DNA from: Bacteroidales bacterium
GTDB taxonomy: Bacteria > Bacteroidota > Bacteroidia > Bacteroidales > Muribaculaceae
Direction: 5' to 3'
Length of the DNA stretch: 64,000 nt
Assembly (NCBI GenBank): GCA_014800845.1
Contig: JAAVFJ010000009.1
Location: forward strand, 62,001-126,000
A program made the position numbers and the translations under genes. Below are positions 8,863 through 16,628 of the stretch, in pieces (the first letter of the stretch is position 1; every line of letters starts with the position of its first letter). The notes beneath the pieces were generated by a model. The model worked only from the letters and a program-made list of their open reading frames with translations. It did not search any database and was not told where the DNA came from.

Positions 8863-10041
8863 TCAGCGGCGGCGCAGAATGTCGCGATAGCGTCCGGCCA
8901 CTTCGCTCATCACGTCCTGCCAGGAGCGCACCAGTGTGTCGCGAGCACCTCTGCCGGCACGCTGCAGCGCTTCAGGATTCTCGAGCAGCCCGGCTATGAG
9001 CCGCGCATGCGCCTGAGGTGTGCGCTCACACAGGAACCCGTTGAAACCGTCGGCAATAACCTCAGCAGCCGTGGAGCCTACCGGAAGCACGGCGGGGGTG
9101 CCCATGGCCGCAGCCTCGCGCACCACCAGCGGGGCGTTGTCGTAATAGGAGGGGAAGAGAAACAGGTCGGCGGCAGCATAATAGCGCGACAGCTCGCGGC
9201 GGTCATGCAAAACTCCCAGCACGCTTATCTTCCGCTCCAGCCCGGTGCGCTTCACAAGCTCTATCAGCCGCTCGCGCGCATAGCCGGTGCCTATGTAATA
9301 CATCCGGAAGTCGCGCCCCTGCTCATGCAGCAGCTTCATGGCCTCGAAAATCACCTCTATCCCCTTCTCCAGAATATGCTGGCCTACAAACAGAAACACC
9401 GGCACCCCATCGGGCACACCTAAAATCCGCCGCGCATCAGCCTTGTAAGCAGGCAGCTCGGCACGCGACAGTGTGGCCATATCGTTGCCATTTTCCACCA
9501 CCTGCACCGCCCCTTTGAAGCCATATTCCCTGACCGTCTCCTCCACCTGCGCCTGCGGAATCCACACCTCGTGACACTCGTCGAAGAAGCTGATAATGCG
9601 ATTCATGACCGGCTGCACCATCCAGGGGGTGCGGCGCATGGAATGCTCCAGGTCAGTGCGATACTTTGAGTGGAAGGTGCCGATGAGGGGTATCCCCTGC
9701 TTGCGCGAAGCATAGAGCGCCAGCCTGCCGGCAGAAAAAGGGCTGTGGGCATGCACGAGCGCGAAGGGGGTGTTACGCAGGCGCGAATAAATAGTCAGGT
9801 CCAGCCGCGGATAGCCATACCTGTAGGGGCGGCGCGAAGGAATCGGCAGCGAGAAATAAGGCATCACCGGATAGGGTGTGGGCATCATCTGCGGCATACG
9901 CGGCGTAACCACACAGGGCTTCAGCCCCTTATGAAGCAGCCAGTCGGCATAATTCTTCACAGTGAGCGTCACGCCATCCATCACCGGCGGAAAACTGTCG
10001 TTAAACAGCCCGAAGAAAATATCTCTATCAGAACCATTCAT
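8863..10041 (-). CDS. GT4 family glycosyltransferase
   Basis: About 392 residues from the ATG at 10041; a TTG at 10056 is less likely because it overlaps a promoter-like site. GT-B fold of family 4. The N-terminal half opens FFGLFNDSFPPVMDGVTLTV with HAHSPFSAG. The C-terminal half carries FLFVGQHILEKGIEVIFEAM and FLFPSYYDNAPLVVREA, the E-x7-E sugar-nucleotide motif. The opening resembles diacylglycerol glucosyltransferases and mannosyltransferases, so a membrane glycolipid product is plausible but unproven. First gene of the minus-strand run into the T9SS genes, 35 bases before the PorE-like gene. Confidence 0.85.
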   Translation of the reverse strand: MNGSDRDIFFGLFNDSFPPVMDGVTLTVKNYADWLLHKGLKPCVVTPRMPQMMPTPYPVMPYFSLPIPSRRPYRYGYPRLDLTIYSRLRNTPFALVHAHSPFSAGRLALYASRKQGIPLIGTFHSKYRTDLEHSMRRTPWMVQPVMNRIISFFDECHEVWIPQAQVEETVREYGFKGAVQVVENGNDMATLSRAELPAYKADARRILGVPDGVPVFLFVGQHILEKGIEVIFEAMKLLHEQGRDFRMYYIGTGYARERLIELVKRTGLERKISVLGVLHDRRELSRYYAAADLFLFPSYYDNAPLVVREAAAMGTPAVLPVGSTAAEVIADGFNGFLCERTPQAHARLIAGLLENPEALQRAGRGARDTLVRSWQDVMSEVAGRYRDILRRR

Positions 10042-10053
10042 ATTAATAAAAGG

Positions 10054-10061
10054 CAAAATTA
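10054..10061 (-). promoter_or_regulatory. -7-like element before the glycosyltransferase
   Basis: The minus strand reads TAATTTTG (TAnnTTTG), ending 12 bases before the ATG at 10041, so the leader would be only a few bases long. No clear -33 TTTG is present. Confidence 0.4.
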
Positions 10062-10083
10062 GCCAAAAATGTTTAATCGGAGA

Positions 10084-10230
10084 TAGGTTTTAGGTGTTAG
10101 GTTTTAGGTGGCTCGGAGAACTCCGAGTGCTCCGAGCTCTCCGAGTGCTCCGAAAATTCCGAGTCCTCCGAGTTCTCCGGAAACTCCGAGAACTCCGAGC
10201 CCCCTAAAACCCAACACCTAAAAACCTACC
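10084..10230. repeat. Composite CTCCGAG intergenic element 1
   Basis: Ten tandem 9-base units of CTCCGAGnn (10112-10201) lie between a left flank of TAGGTTTTAGGTG-type repeats (10084-10111) and a right flank (10202-10230) that is nearly its reverse complement. The unit itself is close to self-complementary (CTCCGAG/CTCGGAG), so the 147-bp element could fold as one long imperfect hairpin. It fills most of the 339-base gap between the divergent glycosyltransferase and sigma genes; the rest holds the sigma promoter. Confidence 0.85.
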
Positions 10231-10284
10231 AATCACCCACTTATAGTTGTTGCAAAATTTGTAACATTTATTTCACACGTTTTT

Positions 10285-10316
10285 TTTGGCCCTGCTTGTT
10301 TGTTAAACTAATTTTG
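10285..10316 (+). promoter_or_regulatory. Promoter of the ECF sigma gene
   Basis: TTTG at 10285-10288, a 20-base spacer and TAATTTTG at 10309-10316 match the Bacteroidota primary-sigma consensus. The leader to the ATG at 10381 would be about 60 bases. Confidence 0.7.
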
Positions 10317-10380
10317 CAGTGTCAAAACAATCCAATCACCTCGGGACCGTGAAACACCGGTCTCACAAACTTTTTTTATT

Positions 10381-10887
10381 ATGTCAAAGACTTCGCCTTT
10401 TATCAACCGCGTTATCGGATGCCAAAGCAACCTGATGAGTTTCGCAATCAAACTTACCTCTGACCGCGACCGCGCTTCTGACCTCGTGCAGGACACCACC
10501 CTCAAGGCTCTCGACAGCGAAGACAAGTTCGCCGAGAACGTTAACCTCAAGGGTTGGCTCTTCACCATCATGCGCAACATCTTCATCAACAACTATCGCC
10601 GTCAGGTGCGCGAAAACACTGTGACCGACACCACCGAGAACCTCTTCCACCTCAACGCAGCTGCCCCCGAGGCTTACGAGACTCCCGAAGGTTCTTATGG
10701 TGTGAACGAAATCACCGCCATCATCGCCGAGCTCCCCGCCGACTTCCGCGAGCCCTTCCAGATGCACGTGGCCGGCTACAAATATGAGGAGATCGCAGAG
10801 AAGCTGAACCTCCCCATGGGCACCGTGAAGAGCCGCATCTTCACCACCCGCCGTCAGCTCCGCGCCCAGCTCGCCGACTATCGCTAA
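10381..10887 (+). CDS. RNA polymerase ECF sigma factor
   Basis: 168 residues. Region 2 spans roughly residues 10-75 (core-binding and -10 recognition, DRDRASDLVQDTTLKAL, then GWLFTIMRNIFINNYRR). Region 4 spans about 110-165 (ELPADFREPFQMHVAGYKYE, then LPMGTVKSRIFTTRRQL, a helix-turn-helix). No anti-sigma gene is adjacent: the next gene is convergent, and the upstream one is divergent across a repeat element. It may therefore be controlled by transcription or by a distant partner. It has its own promoter and terminator, so it is monocistronic. Confidence 0.92.
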   Translation: MSKTSPFINRVIGCQSNLMSFAIKLTSDRDRASDLVQDTTLKALDSEDKFAENVNLKGWLFTIMRNIFINNYRRQVRENTVTDTTENLFHLNAAAPEAYETPEGSYGVNEITAIIAELPADFREPFQMHVAGYKYEEIAEKLNLPMGTVKSRIFTTRRQLRAQLADYR

Positions 10888-10956
10888 CCGGCTCCGATTG
10901 TTCTGACACCTACACCTCTCATTCCCAAGAAATAAGCGAAGTCAATTAATCAAGAA

Positions 10957-11002
10957 CCGCTGACGCAAAGCCCACCCGGGCAGCGTCAGCGGATCCTTTT
11001 TT
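10957..11002 (+). terminator. Intrinsic terminator of the sigma gene
   Basis: A perfect 10-bp stem (CCGCTGACGC at 10957-10966 with GCGTCAGCGG at 10983-10992) is followed by GATCC and a run of six T. Confidence 0.85.
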
Positions 11003-11037
11003 CCTCCCCACTACCCCAAAACTTTGCTCCCCACCTC

Positions 11038-11085
11038 CCCAAAAAAAGCGACCGGGGGCAAAATCCTTGCGGACTTTGCCCCCGG
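11038..11085 (-). terminator. Intrinsic terminator of greA-HIT transcript
   Basis: A stem of 15 positions with one mismatch (11052-11066 with 11071-11085, CCGGGGGCAAA type) is followed on the minus strand by a T run (the A run at 11041-11047). Confidence 0.8.
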
Positions 11086-11106
11086 CTAACTTGCGGATGA
11101 GGCCGA

Positions 11107-11496
11107 TTAGAGCTTGGAAGTGATAGCAGCCGCTATCTGCTTCATCTTCTCGGGCGACGGGTCGCTGATTTTATGTGCGAAATTCATGTCCCCCTCATTC
11201 TTCAGAGGCACGAGGTGGATGTGGGCGTGAGGCACTTCAAGGCCGAGCACCGTCACACCTACCTTGCGGCAGGGAAGAGCCTCCTTAATGGCGCGCGCCA
11301 CCTTTTTGGCAAACACCATCATGGCGCCGAGCTCATCGTCCGAAAGGTCAAAGATATAATCCTCCTCGCGCTTGGGCACAATGAGAGTGTGGCCCCAGTT
11401 TACGGGGTTTATGTCGAGGAAGGCGAAGAAGCGGTCATCCTCAGCAATCTTGTAGCAGGGGATTTCGCCGTTGATTATTCGGGAGAAGATAGTCAT
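11107..11496 (-). CDS. HIT family nucleotide hydrolase
   Basis: 129 residues, a full-length histidine-triad protein. It begins TIFSRIINGEIPCYKIAEDD, the usual HIT opening, and carries the catalytic triad in VPHAHIHLVPL near the C-terminus. Members hydrolyse or transfer nucleoside monophosphates from substrates such as adenosine 5'-phosphoramidate or dinucleoside polyphosphates; the substrate here is unknown. It begins 2 bases after greA stops, so the two are co-transcribed, a pairing often seen in Bacteroidales. Confidence 0.92.
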   Translation of the reverse strand: MTIFSRIINGEIPCYKIAEDDRFFAFLDINPVNWGHTLIVPKREEDYIFDLSDDELGAMMVFAKKVARAIKEALPCRKVGVTVLGLEVPHAHIHLVPLKNEGDMNFAHKISDPSPEKMKQIAAAITSKL

Positions 11497-11498
11497 AA

Positions 11499-11963
11499 TC
11501 AGATCTCAATCTTAATGATTTCAAACTTCATGGTGCCGGCCGGAGCCTTGATTTCCACCACATCGCCCACCTTGTGGCCCATCAGACCCTGAGCAATGGG
11601 GGTAGATGAAGCTATCTTGCGCTCGCGCAGGTTAGCCTCGCTTTCGGTCACGATGGAGTAGGTCACCGTCATGCCGTTAGCCACATTCTTGATAGTCACC
11701 TTGTTGAGCAGCTGCACAGTGTCGGTGCCGAGCTTGCTCTCATCGATGATGCGGGCGGTGGCCACGAGCTCCTTAAGCTTGGCTATCTTCATTTCAAGCA
11801 TGCCCTGAGCCTCCTTAGCTGCGTCATACTCAGCATTCTCGGAGAGGTCACCCTTGTCGCGAGCCTCAGCTATAGCGTGTTTGATGGCCGGACGCTGGGC
11901 TTCCAGCTCCGCCAGTTCCTGCATTTTCTTGTTGTAACCCTCTTGGGTGAGGTAAGTTGCCAT
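11499..11963 (-). CDS. greA: Transcription elongation factor GreA
   Basis: 154 residues from the ATG at 11963; a 12-residue longer form is possible but not conserved. The N-terminal coiled coil holds YLTQEGYNKKMQELAELEAQ and the acidic tip GDLSENAEYDAAKEAQ. The C-terminal FKBP-like domain carries TPIAQGLMGHKVGDVVEIKA. GreA enters the secondary channel of RNA polymerase and stimulates cleavage of backtracked transcripts. It has its own promoter (12112-12143) and a leader of about 140 bases with a GC-rich hairpin near 12070-12092. Confidence 0.95.
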   Translation of the reverse strand: MATYLTQEGYNKKMQELAELEAQRPAIKHAIAEARDKGDLSENAEYDAAKEAQGMLEMKIAKLKELVATARIIDESKLGTDTVQLLNKVTIKNVANGMTVTYSIVTESEANLRERKIASSTPIAQGLMGHKVGDVVEIKAPAGTMKFEIIKIEI

Positions 11964-12111
11964 GGTTATTTTAAAAGTATTATAAAAGGAGCACAACACT
12001 CACCCGCCAGCTTGATGCCGGGGCTTGAAGGCACTCCGATTTTCAGTAAACAATAAAAAAAGCAGAACCCCTGGCTGCATGGCAGCCCGGGACCCTCTAT
12101 CTCTTTGAGGG

Positions 12112-12143
12112 CAAAGTTACGAATTTTTTTTCATACCCGCAAA
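12112..12143 (-). promoter_or_regulatory. Promoter of greA
   Basis: The minus strand has TTTG (12140-12143), a 20-base spacer and TAACTTTG (12112-12119), an exact consensus. Confidence 0.75.
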
Positions 12144-12157
12144 TTCCTCCTAATCTT

Positions 12158-12189
12158 TTTGCCCGAAAGGGAATAATTTATTACATTTG
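12158..12189 (+). promoter_or_regulatory. Promoter of the cytochrome bd operon
   Basis: TTTG at 12158-12161, a 20-base spacer and TACATTTG at 12182-12189. It is divergent from and partly interleaved with the greA promoter, so the two transcripts start within about 90 bases of each other. Confidence 0.75.
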
Positions 12190-12193
12190 CGGT

Positions 12194-12409
12194 GTGAAGA
12201 AAAATCTGTTTCATAGGGCCCTGAATATGTATGTCGAGGGGTTTCGCTCCATGACCGTGGGGCGCAGCCTCTGGATTATGATTGCACTCAAGCTCATCAT
12301 TATCTTCGCTGTGCTGAAGCTCTTTTTCTTCCCCGACCTTCTCTCTACTTCCTACGACACCGACACGGAACGCGCCGCCGCCGTGCGCTCTGCTATGACA
12401 TCACGTTAA
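12194..12409 (+). CDS. DUF4492 small membrane protein, cytochrome bd associated
   Basis: 71 residues with one central membrane helix (LWIMIALKLIIIFAVLKLFF) after the motif MYVEGFRSMTVG that marks DUF4492. The family is found just ahead of cydA in Bacteroidota and relatives and is thought to belong to the oxidase, perhaps like the small CydX-type subunits; that is inference. The chosen start is the GTG at 12194, five bases after the -7 element, so the mRNA may be leaderless. An ATG at 12227 would cut into the conserved part. Confidence 0.85.
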   Translation: MKKNLFHRALNMYVEGFRSMTVGRSLWIMIALKLIIIFAVLKLFFFPDLLSTSYDTDTERAAAVRSAMTSR

Positions 12410-12425
12410 ACCCAATTTTATAGAT

Positions 12426-13997
12426 ATGAACGACCTTCTGAGTACCGTGGATTGGTCGAGGGCTCAATTCGCACTTACAGCCATGTATCACTGGCTCTTC
12501 GTGCCCCTCACCATCGGGCTTTCCCTGATAGTAGCCATCATGGAAAGCATCTATGTGCGCACCGGCAAGGAGCGCTGGAAAAGCATTACTAAATTCTGGA
12601 TGACACTGTTTGGCATCAACTTTGCCTGCGGTGTGGCCACCGGCATCATTCTGGAGTTTGAGTTTGGCACCAACTGGTCAAACTACTCCTGGTTCGTGGG
12701 CGACATCTTCGGCGCCCCGCTGGCCATCGAGGGCATCGTGGCATTCTTCATGGAGGCCACCTTCGTGGCTGTCATGTTCTTCGGCTGGGGCAAGGTGAGC
12801 CGCCGCTTCCACCTGGTCAGCACCTGGCTGGTGGCCGTGGGCGTGAGCCTCTCGGCCCTTTGGATTCTTGTGGCCAACGCATGGATGCAATACCCTGTGG
12901 GCATGCAGTTTGACCCCGCTCAGATGCGCAATGTGATGGACGACTTCGCCGCCGTGGCTCTCAGCCCCGTGGCCCTCAATAAGTTCTTCCACGCCGTGAC
13001 GAGCAGCTGGGTTGTGGGTGGTGTCTTCGTAATCGGTGTGAGCAGCTGGCTGCTGTGGCGCAAGCGCAACGTGGAGGTGGCCCGCGACTCCATCACCATA
13101 GCCGCCTGGGTGTCTCTGGCCGGCATCATCTTCACTATGTGGACCGGCGACGGCTCTGCAGTGGAGGTGGCCCGCGTGCAGCCCATGAAGCTCGCTGCCA
13201 TGGAGGGTCTCTACGACGGCAAACAGGGGCAGGAACTCGTAGGCTTTGGCCTGGTGAACCCCGACAAGAAGCCGGGCGACGACAAGCAAGCCATCTTCGC
13301 CGAAATCTCCATACCCTATGGCCTCTCTATTCTGGCTAACCACGACATGAACTCCTTCGTGCCCGGCATCAACGACCTCATCAATGGTGTGTCGATCAAT
13401 GCTGAGGGTGACACCATCAACACCGTCAGCTACGCCGAGCGCATAGCCATGGGCAAGCAGGCCCGCACCGCTCTGGCCGACTACGGCAAAGCGCAAGCCG
13501 CCGGCGACTCCGCAGCCATGGCCGAGGCTTACACCCGCCTCATGCCCAACTACAAATACTTCGGCTACGGCTATCTCTCTGCCCCCGAGGACGCCGTGCC
13601 CAATGTGCCGATGACCTTCTACGCCTTCCGCATCATGGTAATCATAGGTGGCTATCTGCTGGCGCTCGCGCTGCTCGGCATAGTCTGCACGCGCTGGAAA
13701 GCAGCCTGGCTCGAGAAGCGATGGTTCCACATCGTGGGCATACTCAGCATACCCCTCGTGTGGGTCTGCAGCCAGGCCGGCTGGGTGCTCGCCGAGGTGG
13801 GCCGCCAGCCCTGGGTGATTCAGGACCTCATGCCCACCGGAGTGGCCATCTCCGACATCTCAGCCTCATCCGTGCAGCTCACCTTCTGGCTCTTCGCCAT
13901 CCTCTTCACCCTCATGCTTGCCGCTGAAGTGAGCATCATGCTGCGCTACATAAACCGCACCTCGAAAACCGACATAATCAACAACTCTAAACTCTGA
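12426..13997 (+). CDS. cydA: Cytochrome bd ubiquinol oxidase subunit I
   Basis: 523 residues with about nine membrane helices. Heme ligands and motifs are visible: His in TAMYHWLFVPLTIGLS (heme b595 side), the acidic pair in LAIEGIVAFFMEATF, His in LNKFFHAVTSSWVVGG, Met in VPMTFYAFRIMVIIGG, and GRQPW near the end. Subunit I carries the hemes and the quinol site. The complex reduces oxygen to water with high affinity, letting Bacteroidales survive and respire trace oxygen. It lies 16 bases after the DUF4492 gene and 5 before cydB. Confidence 0.97.
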   Translation: MNDLLSTVDWSRAQFALTAMYHWLFVPLTIGLSLIVAIMESIYVRTGKERWKSITKFWMTLFGINFACGVATGIILEFEFGTNWSNYSWFVGDIFGAPLAIEGIVAFFMEATFVAVMFFGWGKVSRRFHLVSTWLVAVGVSLSALWILVANAWMQYPVGMQFDPAQMRNVMDDFAAVALSPVALNKFFHAVTSSWVVGGVFVIGVSSWLLWRKRNVEVARDSITIAAWVSLAGIIFTMWTGDGSAVEVARVQPMKLAAMEGLYDGKQGQELVGFGLVNPDKKPGDDKQAIFAEISIPYGLSILANHDMNSFVPGINDLINGVSINAEGDTINTVSYAERIAMGKQARTALADYGKAQAAGDSAAMAEAYTRLMPNYKYFGYGYLSAPEDAVPNVPMTFYAFRIMVIIGGYLLALALLGIVCTRWKAAWLEKRWFHIVGILSIPLVWVCSQAGWVLAEVGRQPWVIQDLMPTGVAISDISASSVQLTFWLFAILFTLMLAAEVSIMLRYINRTSKTDIINNSKL

Positions 13998-14002
13998 CCG
14001 CC

Positions 14003-15142
14003 ATGACAGAACTACAAATGTATCAATCTTACTGGTGGCTGCTGATAGCCGTGCTCGGCGCAGCCCTCGTCTTCATGCTCTTCGTGCTCGGCGGCCAGTC
14101 CATGCTTCTGTCGCGCCTGAGCGAACAACACCGTCAGCTGATGGTCAACTCCTTAGGACGCAAATGGGAGCTCACCTTCACCACCCTCGTAGTGTTTGGC
14201 GGCGCATTCTTCGCCTCCTTCCCCCTCTTCTATTCCACCAGCTTCGGCGGTGCCTACTGGCTCTGGATGAGCATACTGTTCTGCTTTATCTTCCAGGCCG
14301 TGTGCTACGAATTCCGCCGCAAGAAAGGCAATCTCTACGGCCGGCGCACCTACGACTTCCTCCTCTTCCTCGGCGGAACTCTCGGCTGCGTGCTGCTCGG
14401 CGCAGCCGTAGGCATGATGTACTTCGGCGGCTCCTTCGTGATAGACCGCGGCAACCTGGCCGAGGGAACAATGCCGGTAATATCCATGTGGGCGCCCACA
14501 CACGGCATAGAAGTGCTCGGTTGCTGGCAGTGCATGCTGCTCGGCCTCACGGTCTTCTTCCTGGCCCGCACGCTGGCCGCCATGTATTTTGTCAACAATA
14601 TCCGCACTGACGAGGCCTTCGACACCCGCATGCGCCGCGCCACCTGGAGCAACGGTGTCCCCTTCGCCGTGCTCTTCGTGGCCTTCACCATCGTGCTGCT
14701 CACCTCGCCGGGACTGCGCGCCGACGCCGCCGGACGCATACAGAGCGAGGATTACCTCTACCTCCACAACCTGATAGAGATGTGGTGGTGGGGCGCAGCG
14801 TTCCTCATCGGCGTAGTTCTGGCGCTGTGGGGCATAGGCGTCACAGTCTTCACCGACAGCCGCCGCGGCATCTGGTATAGCGGCATAGGCACTGCACTGG
14901 TAATCATAGCCTTACTTGCTGTAGCCGGCTACGCCAACACCGCCTATCTCCCCTCGCTGATCGACCCGCAGAGCTCCCTGACGCTTGCCAACTCATCGTC
15001 CTCGCTCTTCACGCTGAAGACCATGAGCATCGTGAGCCTGCTCGTGCCCTTCGTGCTCGCCTACATCATCTACGTCTGGCGCAAGATGAACGCCAGCCCC
15101 CTGACAGACAAAGACATAGACAAGCACGCCCACCAGTATTGA
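14003..15142 (+). CDS. cydB: Cytochrome bd ubiquinol oxidase subunit II
   Basis: 379 residues, about eight to nine membrane helices, beginning YWWLLIAVLGAALVFMLFVL with the GGQSML turn usual for this subunit in Bacteroidota. CydB pairs with CydA and stabilises the heme site. The gene ends the operon and is followed by a clear terminator. Confidence 0.95.
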   Translation: MTELQMYQSYWWLLIAVLGAALVFMLFVLGGQSMLLSRLSEQHRQLMVNSLGRKWELTFTTLVVFGGAFFASFPLFYSTSFGGAYWLWMSILFCFIFQAVCYEFRRKKGNLYGRRTYDFLLFLGGTLGCVLLGAAVGMMYFGGSFVIDRGNLAEGTMPVISMWAPTHGIEVLGCWQCMLLGLTVFFLARTLAAMYFVNNIRTDEAFDTRMRRATWSNGVPFAVLFVAFTIVLLTSPGLRADAAGRIQSEDYLYLHNLIEMWWWGAAFLIGVVLALWGIGVTVFTDSRRGIWYSGIGTALVIIALLAVAGYANTAYLPSLIDPQSSLTLANSSSSLFTLKTMSIVSLLVPFVLAYIIYVWRKMNASPLTDKDIDKHAHQY

Positions 15143-15185
15143 CAAGCATGACCTGATTCAGAGGTTAAAAGCCTCCTCACCATAT

Positions 15186-15220
15186 CCCCGGCAACTGCAG
15201 TGGCTGCCGGGGAATTTTTT
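15186..15220 (+). terminator. Intrinsic terminator of the cyd operon
   Basis: An 8-bp stem, CCCCGGCA (15186-15193) with TGCCGGGG (15205-15212), then AA and six T. Confidence 0.82.
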
Positions 15221-15290
15221 CCGGGGAGAGGTGTAGTTTTTCGGAGGTTGACAACGTCTAACGGGTAAACACAATGCTTAAAACAACGAG

Positions 15291-15773
15291 ATGAATGAAT
15301 TGAAACAGGAATTTGAAAAGCTGATTAAGCGGGAGAAGAGTACGGTGTATTCCATCTGCCTGATGTTCGCGCCCGACAAAGCGAGCGCCAACGACCTTGC
15401 GCAAGAAGCTCTGATTAACATCTGGCTGGGTCTGCCTAAATTCAAGGGGCAAAGCTCTATGCACACGTGGGTATACCGCATCACGCTCAACACGTGCCTC
15501 TCTTTCAAACGAAAGAAGAAATTGCCCTCTGCAGGCAACATTGAAATCGACCCTTCCATCTTCTCAACCGAAACGAGCGAAGGGCGCAACACCTGGTTGC
15601 TTCACAAACGCATACAGATGCTTGAGCCTTTTGACCGGGCGATTGTGCTGCTATGGCTCGAAAACATCTCCTACGATGAAATAGGAGCCATAGCAGGTAT
15701 CACTGCCAAAGCCGTGGGCGTGAGGCTCGTAAGAATCAGAGAGAAGCTGAAAAATATTAACGTAACCGAGTAA
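15291..15773 (+). CDS. RNA polymerase ECF sigma factor
   Basis: 160 residues. Region 2: VYSICLMFAPDKASANDLAQ through FKGQSSMHTWVYRITLNTCL. Region 4: LEPFDRAIVLLWLENISYDE then GITAKAVGVRLVRIREKLKN. Its base composition is more A+T-rich than its neighbours. The next gene starts 14 bases later and encodes a small membrane protein, so the pair looks like a sigma/regulator unit, though the partner does not resemble a known anti-sigma factor. Confidence 0.9.
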   Translation: MNELKQEFEKLIKREKSTVYSICLMFAPDKASANDLAQEALINIWLGLPKFKGQSSMHTWVYRITLNTCLSFKRKKKLPSAGNIEIDPSIFSTETSEGRNTWLLHKRIQMLEPFDRAIVLLWLENISYDEIGAIAGITAKAVGVRLVRIREKLKNINVTE

Positions 15774-15787
15774 CAACCTATCTTGAA

Positions 15788-16396
15788 ATGGAAAATAATA
15801 ACACAGAATATCGGGAACTTGAGCAAATGCGCCAAGATATGGCCAAATTGCGCCACAGTCTGCAGGAGCAGAAAATATTTTCAGACAAAATGATGCGACA
15901 CGTCATGGCGGAGCGCTCATCGTGGATCAATCGATTTGTCAAGGCGGAGTTTTTACTGATGATTCCGATTCTAATATTGGGATTGCTCTTTATAATGAGG
16001 TATATGGGTGCATCATGGACGTGTGTAATCTTCACCATACTGTTCTGCAGCGCCGACGCCGTGTGGGATGCGATTATCAACCGACTGAATACCACGGACT
16101 TCACAACCCTGTCGCTGGTTAAGCTAAAAGAAAGATTACTGAAACAGCGAAAGATGCGCCGGAACCAGATGATGATTGAGGTGCCTTTGGTAATACTTTG
16201 GGCCGGATGGTTTGCTTACGACCTTATCTCAAACGCCAAGGGGATGTATCAGGATTTTCCGGCTCTGCTGCTGGTCATAATGATTGGGGTTCTGCTGGTC
16301 ATCGGCATTGTGATAGTATTCAATATCTACCGAAAGATGCAGGCCACTGACAGCGAGTCGCTTGCCGAAATCGAGAGGCTTCAGCGGGAAATTTAG
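15788..16396 (+). CDS. Four-helix membrane protein, possible sigma-factor partner
   Basis: 202 residues, not recognised. The N-terminal 45 residues are a charged cytoplasmic helix (LEQMRQDMAKLRHSLQEQK). Two helical pairs follow at about 57-95 and 120-180, the last being LLLVIMIGVLLVIGIVIVFN, and it ends in an acidic helix. Co-transcription with the ECF gene suggests it may hold the sigma factor at the membrane through the N-terminal helix. No zinc-binding anti-sigma motif or FecR domain is present, so this is inference from position and topology. Confidence 0.7.
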   Translation: MENNNTEYRELEQMRQDMAKLRHSLQEQKIFSDKMMRHVMAERSSWINRFVKAEFLLMIPILILGLLFIMRYMGASWTCVIFTILFCSADAVWDAIINRLNTTDFTTLSLVKLKERLLKQRKMRRNQMMIEVPLVILWAGWFAYDLISNAKGMYQDFPALLLVIMIGVLLVIGIVIVFNIYRKMQATDSESLAEIERLQREI

Positions 16397-16430
16397 TTTT
16401 TTTCGGGGAGATTCGGGAGGAATGGAAATT

Positions 16431-16490
16431 ATAGGAGCTATGGGAGGGCTGGGATTTGCATAATTCCTATCAATCCTCCCATGCTCCTAT
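16431..16490. repeat. Long imperfect inverted repeat
   Basis: Arms at 16431-16447 (ATAGGAGCTATGGGAGG) and 16475-16490 pair with a single bulged base around a 27-base loop. A T-rich run follows 15 bases later (16507-16512). It could end the sigma-operon transcript, but the T run is far for an intrinsic terminator, so a palindromic repeat is the alternative. Confidence 0.55.
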
Positions 16491-16521
16491 TGCCCACTAA
16501 ATACAGTTTTTTGGCAGATTG

Positions 16522-16553
16522 TTTGGCGGGGCGGGGGATTATTTCTATTTTTG
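16522..16553 (+). promoter_or_regulatory. Promoter of nadB
   Basis: TTTG at 16522-16525, a 20-base spacer and TATTTTTG at 16546-16553. The transcript would begin near 16559, downstream of the upstream TTG start, which supports the ATG at 16629. Confidence 0.72.
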
Positions 16554-16628
16554 CATGTTATTACGCGTGGTGCCTCTACTTCCGCACCCGGCAGCCCTCG
16601 GCGCCCCGCGTTTGAGTTTTTAGACAAG

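Noticed and set aside
10112-10201. CRISPR-like or coding interpretation of the 9-bp array
   Set aside because: Units are too short and have no spacers; no start codon or ribosome signal supports a peptide here.
12678-13730. 350-codon open frame on the minus strand across cydA
   Set aside because: It is exactly antisense to conserved cydA, is rich in His/Gly/Val as expected from reading GC-rich codons backwards, and resembles no family.
16551-16628. Upstream TTG start adding 26 residues to NadB
   Set aside because: The promoter -7 element (16546-16553) overlaps this start, so it would not be on the mRNA, and the extra residues do not resemble NadB.
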